A stretch of DNA of 64,000 nt from Methanococcus maripaludis. Its GTDB lineage: Archaea > AGJL01 > Methanococci > Methanococcales > Methanococcaceae. The DNA lies in the NCBI RefSeq assembly GCF_013760955.1, contig NZ_JACDUL010000001.1, forward strand, positions 376,340 through 440,339. Reading direction: 5' to 3'. Position numbers and translations under genes: made by a program. Every line of letters starts with the position of its first letter. Position 1 is the first letter of the stretch. Shown piece by piece: positions 47,513-55,653 of the stretch. Below the pieces are notes generated by a model. The model did not search any database. It had not been told where the DNA came from and worked only from the letters and a program-made list of their open reading frames with translations.

Positions 47513-48535
47513 TCAGCTATTTACGATTTTAAATATATCATAAACGTTGTAAACTTCCCAATTTCTTAAAACACTAGGATATAGTTCAAGATATTTTATT
47601 TCATCAAGAGGAACTAAAAATATATTTCTTGGATTATTTGACATTCCACCAAGACCCATTGCAACGAATACCTGTTTATTTTCATCTTTTTGAATATCTC
47701 TGTATCGGTTTGCCTGATCTTTATCTTTAGTCCAGCTGTATTTTCCATCTTCGGTTAAACCCCCCCTGAATTTACATTCCACATAGAACTCTTTACCTGT
47801 TTTTTTATCCCTAAATCCCAAATCGGGTTTTAATGAACTTTCACAATATCTTTTACTGTTCATTGCAAAATTGGGAGTCATATGTGTTAATACAAAATGA
47901 TGATCTGGAAATAGTTGTTCAGCAACGAAGTTTTCAAAAGCTTCACCGATTTCAAAACTTAAATTTTCGTCATTATTGGTTTTAGAGTAGAAATTTATCG
48001 GAACATCCTGTTCAAATTTATTTTTAATTAAATTTTGATTTTTCTTTGGTTCTTCTGCTTTTGGTTTAATTTCTTTTGGTTTTTCTTCCTTTTTATCTTG
48101 AGAGATATTTTCATTTATTTTATCAAATAATGCTCCATTATTTTTAGGTCTGCGATTTGCTGGTTTTTGATAATTAGGATTATTTTTAAGTTTTTCTTTT
48201 CTGAAATGTTCTGAAATTACTGTCCTTCCAAAAGGCGTTATTTCGTATTTTATAGGGCAGTTTTTGTAACCCGTATGTATCTTTTTTACTAATTTTTTCT
48301 CAGATAATACATCAAATGAAGGTTCTAATTCAGTTAAATCTACATTTAAGACTTCTGAAATTCTTCCCGGAGATGCAGACATAACTACATTGTTTTTAGT
48401 ATTTTCTTTAAAATAGCTTAAAATTGTAAGTGCGTTTAAATCCTTGTTTATAATTTCAAGTGCTTCTTTTTTGTTTTTCGCACCTTTTGAGAATAAAGAA
48501 AATAAAAATAAAATTAATAACGTTTCTATAATCAT
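47513..48535 (-). CDS. Membrane-anchored wHTH and PD-(D/E)XK nuclease-like protein
   Basis: A 340-residue protein with an N-terminal membrane helix (IETLLILFLFSLFS), a winged-helix domain (about 30-110, ISEVLNVDLTELEPSFDVLS), a lysine- and proline-rich linker, and a C-terminal nuclease-like domain. That domain shows KPDLGF followed by FYVECKFR, the PD-(D/E)XK pattern of restriction-type nucleases. AGGGGATTTC supports ATG 48535. The architecture suggests a defence or superinfection-exclusion factor; activity is untested. Confidence 0.7.
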   Translation of the reverse strand: MIIETLLILFLFSLFSKGAKNKKEALEIINKDLNALTILSYFKENTKNNVVMSASPGRISEVLNVDLTELEPSFDVLSEKKLVKKIHTGYKNCPIKYEITPFGRTVISEHFRKEKLKNNPNYQKPANRRPKNNGALFDKINENISQDKKEEKPKEIKPKAEEPKKNQNLIKNKFEQDVPINFYSKTNNDENLSFEIGEAFENFVAEQLFPDHHFVLTHMTPNFAMNSKRYCESSLKPDLGFRDKKTGKEFYVECKFRGGLTEDGKYSWTKDKDQANRYRDIQKDENKQVFVAMGLGGMSNNPRNIFLVPLDEIKYLELYPSVLRNWEVYNVYDIFKIVNS

Positions 48536-48566
48536 GAAATCCCCTAACCCACTTAGTTTAAATCTC

Positions 48567-48582
48567 AAATGGATATCCATTT
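48567..48582. promoter_or_regulatory. Perfect 16-bp palindrome in a divergent promoter region
   Basis: AAATGGATATCCATTT lies between the start of the nuclease gene (minus) and the 311-residue gene (plus). Its core TGGATATCCA occurs again at 52354-52363 in the other divergent promoter region of the element, so it may be an operator for an element-encoded regulator. Confidence 0.5.
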
Positions 48583-48705
48583 ATTAAAAATTGTATAAAT
48601 AATTTTATAATTTGATTTTCAACTTAATGTTAAATTGTAAAAGAGGAACTTTAATATTTTATCGAAGAATAATTACTTTAATTGAATTTTATCGAGGGGA
48701 ATTAC

Positions 48706-49641
48706 TTGGGAAAATTTAAGGAATGTTTGGAGAAAAATAAAATTTTAAAATGTATAATTTTATTTGTAAGTATTTTGATATTTATTTCAATCATACTCGT
48801 AATTTATTATGGGGATGCGTCTCTTTTAGATAAGGTTCTTCCAAGGTTGGAATATATCACACTATTTTTTATGATTATTTCATGTATCGTATCTATTTTT
48901 TTAGCATATATGACGCTTAAAAATGTGATAATTACTCAAAAACATATTGAACAAGAATATGAACCAATTATAATTCCTGATCCCACTAAACCGATTAATT
49001 GTTATTTTTTTAGTAAGAATAACTTATCTCTTAATGAAGCTAAAAAATTTATAGAAACACATCTTAGACTTAGGAATATCGGTAAATATCCTGCAATTCC
49101 GTGTAATTACAGGTATTCTTTTGAATTCGAGAAATTTTATGAAATAATAAAACAATTAAATGGTGAATTGAATTTTCCGTTATCCCTTGTTCAATTGTTA
49201 CCTTCTTTAAATTATGATGAAGTTATTGCTTTTTTTGAAAGTGGATTGACCAGTAAAACTATTTACTTTCCACAAAGTCAGGAGCAGGACTACTTAATTT
49301 ATTATTTATTACCCGAAGGAACTTCCAATGAGGGAAAATATGAAGGTATGACATTTAGATATTATATGATATATTATTACACATGGTTAGTTTTAACTAC
49401 ACTAAAATTTTCTGAAAAATATAAAAAATACCAATATGGCATAGAAACAATAGAATGTCCCATTGAACCGGTAATTTCATTTACGTATTTTGATAAATTA
49501 AATATAGAACGTAGTTTAAAATTCATATTGAAGTCCACTGCTAAAATAGAAAAAAAACTAGATGGGGGCAAACCACGATATAATGTTTCAGTTCGATTTT
49601 ATGTAAATTCCCCCCAAGAAACCGCTAAAACCACAAAATAA
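48706..49641 (+). CDS. Two-TM protein with a large C-terminal domain, unknown
   Basis: A 311-residue protein with membrane helices at about 15-35 and 48-75 and a roughly 230-residue soluble domain with no recognised motif. The TTG at 48706 follows GAGGGG by seven bases; the frame opens 24 bp earlier without a ribosome site. It lies alone on the plus strand between the two nuclease genes. Confidence 0.6.
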   Translation: MGKFKECLEKNKILKCIILFVSILIFISIILVIYYGDASLLDKVLPRLEYITLFFMIISCIVSIFLAYMTLKNVIITQKHIEQEYEPIIIPDPTKPINCYFFSKNNLSLNEAKKFIETHLRLRNIGKYPAIPCNYRYSFEFEKFYEIIKQLNGELNFPLSLVQLLPSLNYDEVIAFFESGLTSKTIYFPQSQEQDYLIYYLLPEGTSNEGKYEGMTFRYYMIYYYTWLVLTTLKFSEKYKKYQYGIETIECPIEPVISFTYFDKLNIERSLKFILKSTAKIEKKLDGGKPRYNVSVRFYVNSPQETAKTTK

Positions 49642-49735
49642 TAACTTTTTTTCAATCAATTTAAAAAGAGTAATTTAAAATTTAAGATATGAATGGTTAT
49701 TAAAATTTAAAAATATGGTTATTTTTAGGAATTTT

Positions 49736-51748
49736 TTAATTATTAGATGAATTTAATTTTTCTGAAATCCAATTAAATACCCTATTGACATTTTTCAATG
49801 TTTCTTTACTTAAATCGTCTTTTAAAATTTTTCCTTCATCTACATTATTCAAAAACTGCTGGGAAATTAAAGCTTTACTTTTGCCACTATTCTTCAAATA
49901 TTTGTTGAGTCCCTTACTTAAATCTGCATTTTCATCATATAAAACGTGCTTTTTAAAGTCTTTTTCTGAAAATAATTCTTCAACAGTGCCTTCTTTATCA
50001 AGCATGAAAAATATATCGTCTTCTGGAATAAAACCATCTTTTAAAATTTGTTCTTTAAATTTTATACCTTTTTTATCATTATCAAATATAAAATAAGGTT
50101 CTAAATTCCACCCTCTAAGAATAGAAACTATGGAAAGTACATTATTACCCAAACAAGGTATCATATCAAATTCTAAATGAAAATCTATTAGTTTTTTGAA
50201 TGCTTGTAAATATAAATAATCGGAAATTCCTTCCACTATAAAATTATTTACTCTATCAATTCTTATCCCTAAAGATACATCTTCACCAATTGCAGTTAAA
50301 ATCGGCGTTAAAGAATCTTCTTTAGCAGTTATCCAGGCCTTGTTCTTAACTTTTGTTCCGCCGTCAATAGTTTTTTCGACTAATTTAATACGAGTTAGTT
50401 TTTTGGGGTTTAGCAAGTAGGGTGAATGGGTAGAATAGATTATTTGAGCGTTTTTCGATGTTTCTTCTATTTTATTTAGTATATCTCTTTGAGCTTTGGC
50501 GTGTAAATGAATTCCGGGTTCATCGATTAAAATTATATTCTCTACATTTTCTTTAAACTGCGAAGATGTTTTTATAAAAAATGCTAAATGCCACTTTCTA
50601 CCTGCACTCCTAACACTTACAGGGTATACTGTACCGTTTTCAGATATCATAAAATTTAAATTTCCGTCAGATATGCCCATATTAAGTTCAGAATCATCTT
50701 GATTCCAAAAAGGCGAATATTTTTCATTTAAAATTTTATTTGTACTATTTAAATGGTTTATTTTATCACAAACATTTCCATTTTTAATTTTTTCCATATC
50801 CAACCCACAAATGGTTGCTAAATCAGCCAAAAATGCATTATCATCTAAATTAATTTTATTAATGTCACCAGGTATTCCATTTTTATCATATATTTCAAAT
50901 AGTATAAAATTTGGAACAGTTTTTTCCAGAACTCTTTTTAATAATACTGATTCACGTTCTTTTGGTTCACATACGTTTTCGAGTAGTTCTTGGAGTAACG
51001 ATAACATTTTTGAAATCAATGTCTGGTCTTGTGGATTTATATTATTTTGAAGTTTTGAATTTATTGAATAAATATATTCACTTAATAGTGGTGCATAATA
51101 ATAAACACCGTTCTGATCAAAATTAAACGTTGGTAGCATTTTTGACTCGATCTGATAACTATCCAAAATATTTCCTATTTCACAACTTACTTCCCCAAAT
51201 TCATCCATAAACTCATAAGCAACATTTGAAAGCTTAAAAATTTCATTAAAATTAGAAACCGTATACCCATTAGTATTTTTGGAAATACTAAAATTAAAAA
51301 TAGCTTTTTTATGTTTATCGACATATTCTTCCCAATATTCCTCACGTTGTAGTTTAATAGCATTTATTTTTTTAATTCTTTCTTCGTCCGAAAGATTGTT
51401 GAAACAAGTCTCTAATGTTACTAAATTCATTTTATAATTGAGTTCTTCTTTTTCTTTAAACAGAGTTTTTAAAAAGAATTCATTGGTTTCGAAAAAAAGT
51501 TCTATTTCGGGTTCCAATTCTCTATTTTCGATGTTTCTTACGTCATAAGCTATTGAATTACCCACGTTAAAATCATTTAAAGCTTCCAAAATAGATGTTT
51601 TTCCGCTTTCATTCATTCCAGCTAAAACGGTGATTCCGTCAGAGGATAAAAATATATCCCCACTGTCTTTTATTGATTTATAATTTTTAATCCTTAATTT
51701 TGTTAATTTAATCATTTTTTCATTGTCTTTTGAAATAATTTCTTCCAT
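49736..51748 (-). CDS. OLD-family ATP-dependent nuclease (ABC ATPase plus TOPRIM)
   Basis: A 670-residue protein. The ATPase part has Walker A GMNESGKTS at 44-52, Walker B ILIDEPG near 406-411 and the H-loop YSTHSPY near 438. A long helical insertion separates the two halves. The C-terminal TOPRIM domain has the glutamate in FIVEG (about 502) and FDNDKKG (about 555). This is the OLD class seen in phage and anti-phage defence. No UvrD-like partner is adjacent, so it is not a typical Gabija pair. AAAGGTGGGG supports ATG 51748. Confidence 0.85.
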   Translation of the reverse strand: MEEIISKDNEKMIKLTKLRIKNYKSIKDSGDIFLSSDGITVLAGMNESGKTSILEALNDFNVGNSIAYDVRNIENRELEPEIELFFETNEFFLKTLFKEKEELNYKMNLVTLETCFNNLSDEERIKKINAIKLQREEYWEEYVDKHKKAIFNFSISKNTNGYTVSNFNEIFKLSNVAYEFMDEFGEVSCEIGNILDSYQIESKMLPTFNFDQNGVYYYAPLLSEYIYSINSKLQNNINPQDQTLISKMLSLLQELLENVCEPKERESVLLKRVLEKTVPNFILFEIYDKNGIPGDINKINLDDNAFLADLATICGLDMEKIKNGNVCDKINHLNSTNKILNEKYSPFWNQDDSELNMGISDGNLNFMISENGTVYPVSVRSAGRKWHLAFFIKTSSQFKENVENIILIDEPGIHLHAKAQRDILNKIEETSKNAQIIYSTHSPYLLNPKKLTRIKLVEKTIDGGTKVKNKAWITAKEDSLTPILTAIGEDVSLGIRIDRVNNFIVEGISDYLYLQAFKKLIDFHLEFDMIPCLGNNVLSIVSILRGWNLEPYFIFDNDKKGIKFKEQILKDGFIPEDDIFFMLDKEGTVEELFSEKDFKKHVLYDENADLSKGLNKYLKNSGKSKALISQQFLNNVDEGKILKDDLSKETLKNVNRVFNWISEKLNSSNN

Positions 51749-51864
51749 TTCCCCACCTTTAATAAATTTTCCCTCAATCAATAAACATAAATAATTTAAA
51801 CATAATTATTGAATAATCCCTTTAAACTCTCAAAAATTAAAATTTAAATTAATATTTACCCTAA

Positions 51865-52227
51865 TTACTTTTTTACGTTCAAATTTTGAATGTTGTTTGC
51901 GATAATTCCATGATTATTTTTAATATGAATATCTTGGTTATTTTTTGCAGTATTTTCATTGCCTAAATTATTTATTAAGTTTACATATTTTAAAACAGTT
52001 ATTCCGTTTTCTGTTAATTTAAAATAAACTTTATTCATGTTTCTATACGGTTCTTCACGTCTTGAGATTAAATCTGCATCTTCTAATTCTTTCATAAGAA
52101 GACTTAAACTACTTTTATGAGTTTCAAGACTATCTTTTATTTCTCCAAAGTATTTTTCACCATTTTCTAAAAATTGTAGTGTTTCTACGGCGTATTTTTT
52201 TCCTAATAACTTTGTGAGCATTTTCAT
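51865..52227 (-). CDS. Winged-helix regulator with an Asn-rich strand-like tail
   Basis: A 120-residue protein with a wHTH of the ArsR/MarR type (about 8-78; GEIKDSLETHKSSLSLLMKE as recognition region). It continues into a tail of about 25 residues rich in N, I and H (IHIKNNHGIIANNIQNLNV) with a repeating alternation that suggests a small oligomerising beta structure. It is encoded upstream of the OLD gene on the same strand and probably controls it. Confidence 0.7.
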   Translation of the reverse strand: MKMLTKLLGKKYAVETLQFLENGEKYFGEIKDSLETHKSSLSLLMKELEDADLISRREEPYRNMNKVYFKLTENGITVLKYVNLINNLGNENTAKNNQDIHIKNNHGIIANNIQNLNVKK

Positions 52228-52353
52228 TTTCCTTTAAAATTTTTTTATTTGTTATATAAATTTGGAAATGTTCCTTTAAATCACTAGGTTTTTAAATTTT
52301 GGTAATGTTATTTTAAAAAAATATGTTAATAAAAATAGTAACGTATAAATAAT

Positions 52354-52363
52354 TGGATATCCA
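52354..52363. promoter_or_regulatory. Second TGGATATCCA site
   Basis: A 10-bp palindrome identical to the core of the 48567-48582 palindrome, located between the divergent wHTH and DUF2080 genes. Likely a regulator binding site by recurrence and position. Confidence 0.45.
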
Positions 52364-52393
52364 CTATTAGTATTGTTAAGAAAATTATTAACA

Positions 52394-52409
52394 TAAGATA
52401 ATTATCTTA
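52394..52409. promoter_or_regulatory. Perfect 16-bp palindrome before the replication module
   Basis: TAAGATAATTATCTTA lies 50 bp upstream of the DUF2080 gene. It may be an operator or part of a replication start region. Confidence 0.45.
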
Positions 52410-52459
52410 ACATACCCCCACCCCCATACATTACAAAATCCAATCTAAAAGAGGCGATA

Positions 52460-52591
52460 ATGACCAAAGAAAAGAAAAAACCTATCGAAAAACAGGTAAA
52501 ACCGTTCGGAAACACCGGACATATCACGTTACCTAAAAGCTGGATAGGAAAAAAGGTTAAAATCAAAATCCAAGGTGAACATCGTGGTTAG
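52460..52591 (+). CDS. DUF2080-like small DNA-binding protein (43 aa)
   Basis: The sequence includes QVKPFGNTGHITLPKSWIGK, the pattern of archaeal DUF2080 proteins, which resemble AbrB/SpoVT swapped-hairpin DNA-binding proteins and are common beside mobile elements. GAGGCGAT precedes the ATG. The stop abuts the ATG of the next gene, so it heads the replication operon. Confidence 0.75.
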   Translation: MTKEKKKPIEKQVKPFGNTGHITLPKSWIGKKVKIKIQGEHRG

Positions 52592-52894
52592 ATGATTAAG
52601 CGAATTGAAATTTCATTCACCCCCCAAACTTATCTCGTTGTGGCCCGTGGTGAAAGAGAATATCTAACAGTTTTTATGCGGGATCTGGAAATGAACCCAA
52701 TGACCTCCAACATTAAAAGTTTTAGAAGATATGTACTCAGAAAAAATGGAATTGATTTTATAGCACACATGAACGCAGAATTTAACACGATGGACGAAAT
52801 TGAACTCAAAAAAGAATTTGATGGTATTTACACCAGATTTGTAAAAAAAGGAAATATTCAAGAACAATTCAAAAAGGTCGATGTATATGGTTGA
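52592..52894 (+). CDS. Hypothetical element protein
   Basis: A 100-residue protein, mixed charge, no membrane segment or known motif. The ATG immediately follows the stop of the DUF2080 gene, and the 3' end overlaps the next gene by eight bases. Confidence 0.6.
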   Translation: MIKRIEISFTPQTYLVVARGEREYLTVFMRDLEMNPMTSNIKSFRRYVLRKNGIDFIAHMNAEFNTMDEIELKKEFDGIYTRFVKKGNIQEQFKKVDVYG

Positions 52895-53417
52895 AAACAA
52901 CAAAGAAATGGTAAAAACAGAAAAAAAAGGCTTAAAAGCAATCAATCTCGCAGATATTCCAAAATCACAAGAAATCGAAGTAGGAACTACAACAGTTAGA
53001 TTTTCAGCAGGGACAGAAGGAATCCCGATGTTTACAAAAGAAGGAAAACAGGTAATGAATGGAAATTATCCAAAAAATGAATATGTTCCATCCCTAAAGT
53101 CAGTGGGATCAATATTAATCAGAGTTAAAAATGGTTTTAAACAAGATAGCGTTGAAATCTCGTATTCAACATTAAAGGCACTGTTAAATCAAATTGAGAA
53201 AAATGAAACCATTAAATTAATGATGGATGCTTATTCAACTGTTGAAACAGTTTCACAGTGGAAAACTGGATTTGAAACTGGAACAATGGACAAAGATACT
53301 ATTTTAGTTCTCGCAGAAAGAAACGGAATTCCTGAAAACCATATCAGGGCTTTGGTATTTGGCGAAGATGTTGAATTTAAGACAACTGCTCAGGAAAAAT
53401 ACGTTGTAGAAGCTTAA
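52887..53417 (+). CDS. Hypothetical element protein
   Basis: A 176-residue soluble protein with a strand-rich N-terminal half and a helical C-terminal half. ATG 52887 is eight bases behind AAGGT; ATG 52881 is an alternative. The position directly before the Rep-like gene suggests a replication accessory or DNA-binding role, but nothing in the sequence proves this. Confidence 0.6.
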   Translation: MVENNKEMVKTEKKGLKAINLADIPKSQEIEVGTTTVRFSAGTEGIPMFTKEGKQVMNGNYPKNEYVPSLKSVGSILIRVKNGFKQDSVEISYSTLKALLNQIEKNETIKLMMDAYSTVETVSQWKTGFETGTMDKDTILVLAERNGIPENHIRALVFGEDVEFKTTAQEKYVVEA

Positions 53418-53433
53418 AAAAAGAGAGTTATTT

Positions 53434-54792
53434 ATGCGACTTCTAAAACTTCCAGAACCTGAACAGAAAAGAGTCGATAGGGAAAGTGTAAGGAAAGCGG
53501 AAGCTCTTGAAAAAATCAGAGAAATTCACGGAGATCTACCAACTTTAGAATTTCCAAGAATTTCTCTAGATAGAGCTTACTTTTCTATTTTTTCTAAAGA
53601 TATCTTCAAACATATCTACAAGGGAAAGGATCGATACCTCGATAAATACGACCAGAAAAGAATCGATAAAATGGTTGAAGAAATGAGAACTCAGGGATTT
53701 CAAAAAGTCGATTTTGATTTACCTGAAAGAAAAAACATGAGTTACCGAGGCGATGTATTCAACAATTATCCTCAATTTAAACAGAATATGGTCGACCACA
53801 AGGGCCACGGAACCGGACTTCATTTTAAACTCTGTGATTTTGAGGATGAAGTAATCTCCTGGATTACAATATCAATGCGACAGCCCCATATGGCGGTTGC
53901 TTACGTGAACTTTCAAAAATACTACCGATATTTAAACGATATTCCAAAGCCAACAATTGGAAACTTTGATACAAACTTTTTACCTGTTGAAATGGATGAT
54001 CGAGAAAAAATCTTTGATGATTTTTCTAAATTGTTCATTACCTGGTGTAGGGAAGTTGAAATTCAGTACAGACACAAGATGTACGAACTTTTCGAGTATG
54101 ATCTTGACCCTGAAAAAACCGAAGTTATTCCAATTTCAATAGAAATTCCTTGCGAATATCTTCACAGAGATGTTGCAGAATTTGCATGGCTTAGTGATGT
54201 TGCATTTTGTAAATCGGTTGTAAAGCATTCAGACCTTACAAGAACTATGTATTTAAATAAAAATCTAAAATCACAGCGTTTCCAGATGAAAATCTATCAA
54301 AAAGCTTTTGGATTGGCGAGAATGGAATTGACTGTTCACAAAGACTGGGCATCTCACTTTTTTTCTGGAGATGATCCAAAAATTCTGAAAGATAAGATAA
54401 AAATGTGTATCGATGCAGTTTTGGGAGAATACAGGCTTTCACTTTACGATATAAAACCTGTTGAAATGACCTACAGTAGATTTTTAGGCCAACTTGCATC
54501 TGCTCTTGATTGGGATCGAGATATGCTTTTAATGATTATTGAATCTAAAAATTCAGAATTTAAATTTACAAGAGATAATCAGAGTTTACAGAAAAAGCTG
54601 ATAAAAGCTGATTTGATTGAGAGAGAAAAGCCAAATTCGAAAGTCTGGATAAAAACAGATTTTGCAAGATGGCTTTCTTCACAACTTGGAGGATACTTTA
54701 TCTGTCCGCATTGCCGGACTTACATGATTAAAAGCGAAAAATCTTTAGAATACGTTTGTTCTTCATGTGGATATTCTAAAAAAATGATTTAA
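53434..54792 (+). CDS. Rep-like replication protein with C-terminal wHTH and zinc ribbon
   Basis: A 452-residue protein. A segment at 284-301 (QMKIYQKAFGLARMELTV) has the K-x-Y-x-K...R-x-E pattern seen in filamentous-phage gene II/X and related replication initiators. A winged-helix-like region follows (about 375-415), and a zinc ribbon ends the protein (Cys424, Cys427, Cys442, Cys445). The family call is tentative. Placement in the middle of the element, beside small DNA-binding genes, supports a role in starting replication. Confidence 0.55.
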   Translation: MRLLKLPEPEQKRVDRESVRKAEALEKIREIHGDLPTLEFPRISLDRAYFSIFSKDIFKHIYKGKDRYLDKYDQKRIDKMVEEMRTQGFQKVDFDLPERKNMSYRGDVFNNYPQFKQNMVDHKGHGTGLHFKLCDFEDEVISWITISMRQPHMAVAYVNFQKYYRYLNDIPKPTIGNFDTNFLPVEMDDREKIFDDFSKLFITWCREVEIQYRHKMYELFEYDLDPEKTEVIPISIEIPCEYLHRDVAEFAWLSDVAFCKSVVKHSDLTRTMYLNKNLKSQRFQMKIYQKAFGLARMELTVHKDWASHFFSGDDPKILKDKIKMCIDAVLGEYRLSLYDIKPVEMTYSRFLGQLASALDWDRDMLLMIIESKNSEFKFTRDNQSLQKKLIKADLIEREKPNSKVWIKTDFARWLSSQLGGYFICPHCRTYMIKSEKSLEYVCSSCGYSKKMI

Positions 54793-54803
54793 GGTTGTTA
54801 AAT

Positions 54804-55007
54804 ATGGCAGAACCTTTTAGAATTTCAAATTCAAGGCTTTACGAAGTTGTAGAGCAGTTGAAAAAACAGGGAATGATCCCTAAAGAGTGCATGGCTTTGA
54901 TTGATACCACTGGAGCTATGAAAATTATTGGAAATATGACTCAGGACGAGCTTGAAAATTTAGTTTACACAGTACAGATTGAAGAAGATGGATTTATTGG
55001 TGCATAA
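54804..55007 (+). CDS. Small acidic protein, unknown
   Basis: A 67-residue soluble protein. The ATG at 54804 follows AAGGTTGTTA; it starts 11 bases after the Rep-like gene. No motif recognised. Confidence 0.6.
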   Translation: MAEPFRISNSRLYEVVEQLKKQGMIPKECMALIDTTGAMKIIGNMTQDELENLVYTVQIEEDGFIGA

Positions 55008-55008
55008 A

Positions 55009-55263
55009 ATGACAAAAACAGGTTCAGTATCTCTAATTTATCAAAATGAGTTTATCGAATGGTTAAAATCTCTAAAATTCTCCTACCTTACAATTGAATA
55101 CCTTGTAAAAAATGTTAGAATCCTTGCAAGAAAAAGATTGTTGAACCTTTCAAAACCCGAATTTGAAAATGAAATGTGGAGCAGATACAAGAGAGCCATG
55201 AGAGCAACTTATTCTAATGCATACCGGCATTACTGGAAGTTTAGAAGTGAATTATCTGTTTAA
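55009..55263 (+). CDS. Stand-alone tyrosine-recombinase core-binding-like domain (84 aa)
   Basis: The sequence has the pattern of the N-terminal SAM-like domain of tyrosine recombinases: FIEWLKSLKFSYLTIEYLV, then a loop, then ATYSNAYRHYWKF. No catalytic domain follows. ATG 55009 is chosen because GGTGCATAA lies just upstream; the open frame begins 30 bp earlier. It could bind att DNA or modulate the recombinase at 45 kb. Confidence 0.5.
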   Translation: MTKTGSVSLIYQNEFIEWLKSLKFSYLTIEYLVKNVRILARKRLLNLSKPEFENEMWSRYKRAMRATYSNAYRHYWKFRSELSV

Positions 55264-55653
55264 AAAAAGTTAAAAAATTAGGATAGTTCAAATCCCCTCA
55301 AAAATGAACTGTTCAGGCATATTTAACAATTTTAGAAACTGGTCAAGTCCCCCACATCCCAAGATATTCCCATCTCAGGCAATATAAATTCTGAAAATAG
55401 CCTTATTTAAAGTTTTAGGGCAATCAAAACCAATATATCGGGTTAAAAAAGGAAAAAACGAAATTTTAAAAAACTATATTTGTATTTAAAACGGCAATTA
55501 ATTTTAGATTTCGGATGAATATTTAGCCACTGTGAAGAGTTTTGACGATTTCTCGTCAATATACATTTTGAAAATAGAATTATAAAAACCTGCTGATTTG
55601 GATTAAATGAAAATAGTGAAAATTTAAGAAAACGCTATGAATGAGGTGATAAA
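55264..55653. other. 390-bp gene-free region between the replication and structural modules
   Basis: No ORF with a ribosome binding site on either strand. It contains a 6-bp-arm inverted repeat near 55285-55310 (AGTTCA/TGAACT), two C-rich patches unusual for this genome (about 55293-55300 and 55350-55372), long A/T runs, and at its right end a copied gene tail (55621-55647). It probably holds the promoter of the downstream operon and may hold an origin or a non-coding RNA. Confidence 0.5.
55621..55647 (+). repeat. 27-bp direct repeat, copy 1
   Basis: Identical to 56089-56115. It reads N-L-R-K-R-Y-E-stop followed by GAGGT, i.e. the last codons of the 55654 gene plus the start of a ribosome binding region, placed just before that same gene. 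Confidence 0.85.

Noticed and set aside
49736-51748. Gabija system call for the OLD gene
   Set aside because: Gabija needs a GajB UvrD-like helicase next to GajA; none is present on either side.
55285-55305. Possible tRNA fragment (T-loop-like GTTCAAATCCC) as attachment site
   Set aside because: The flanking bases cannot form a T stem and no anticodon or acceptor arm can be drawn, so I do not call a tRNA or tRNA remnant.
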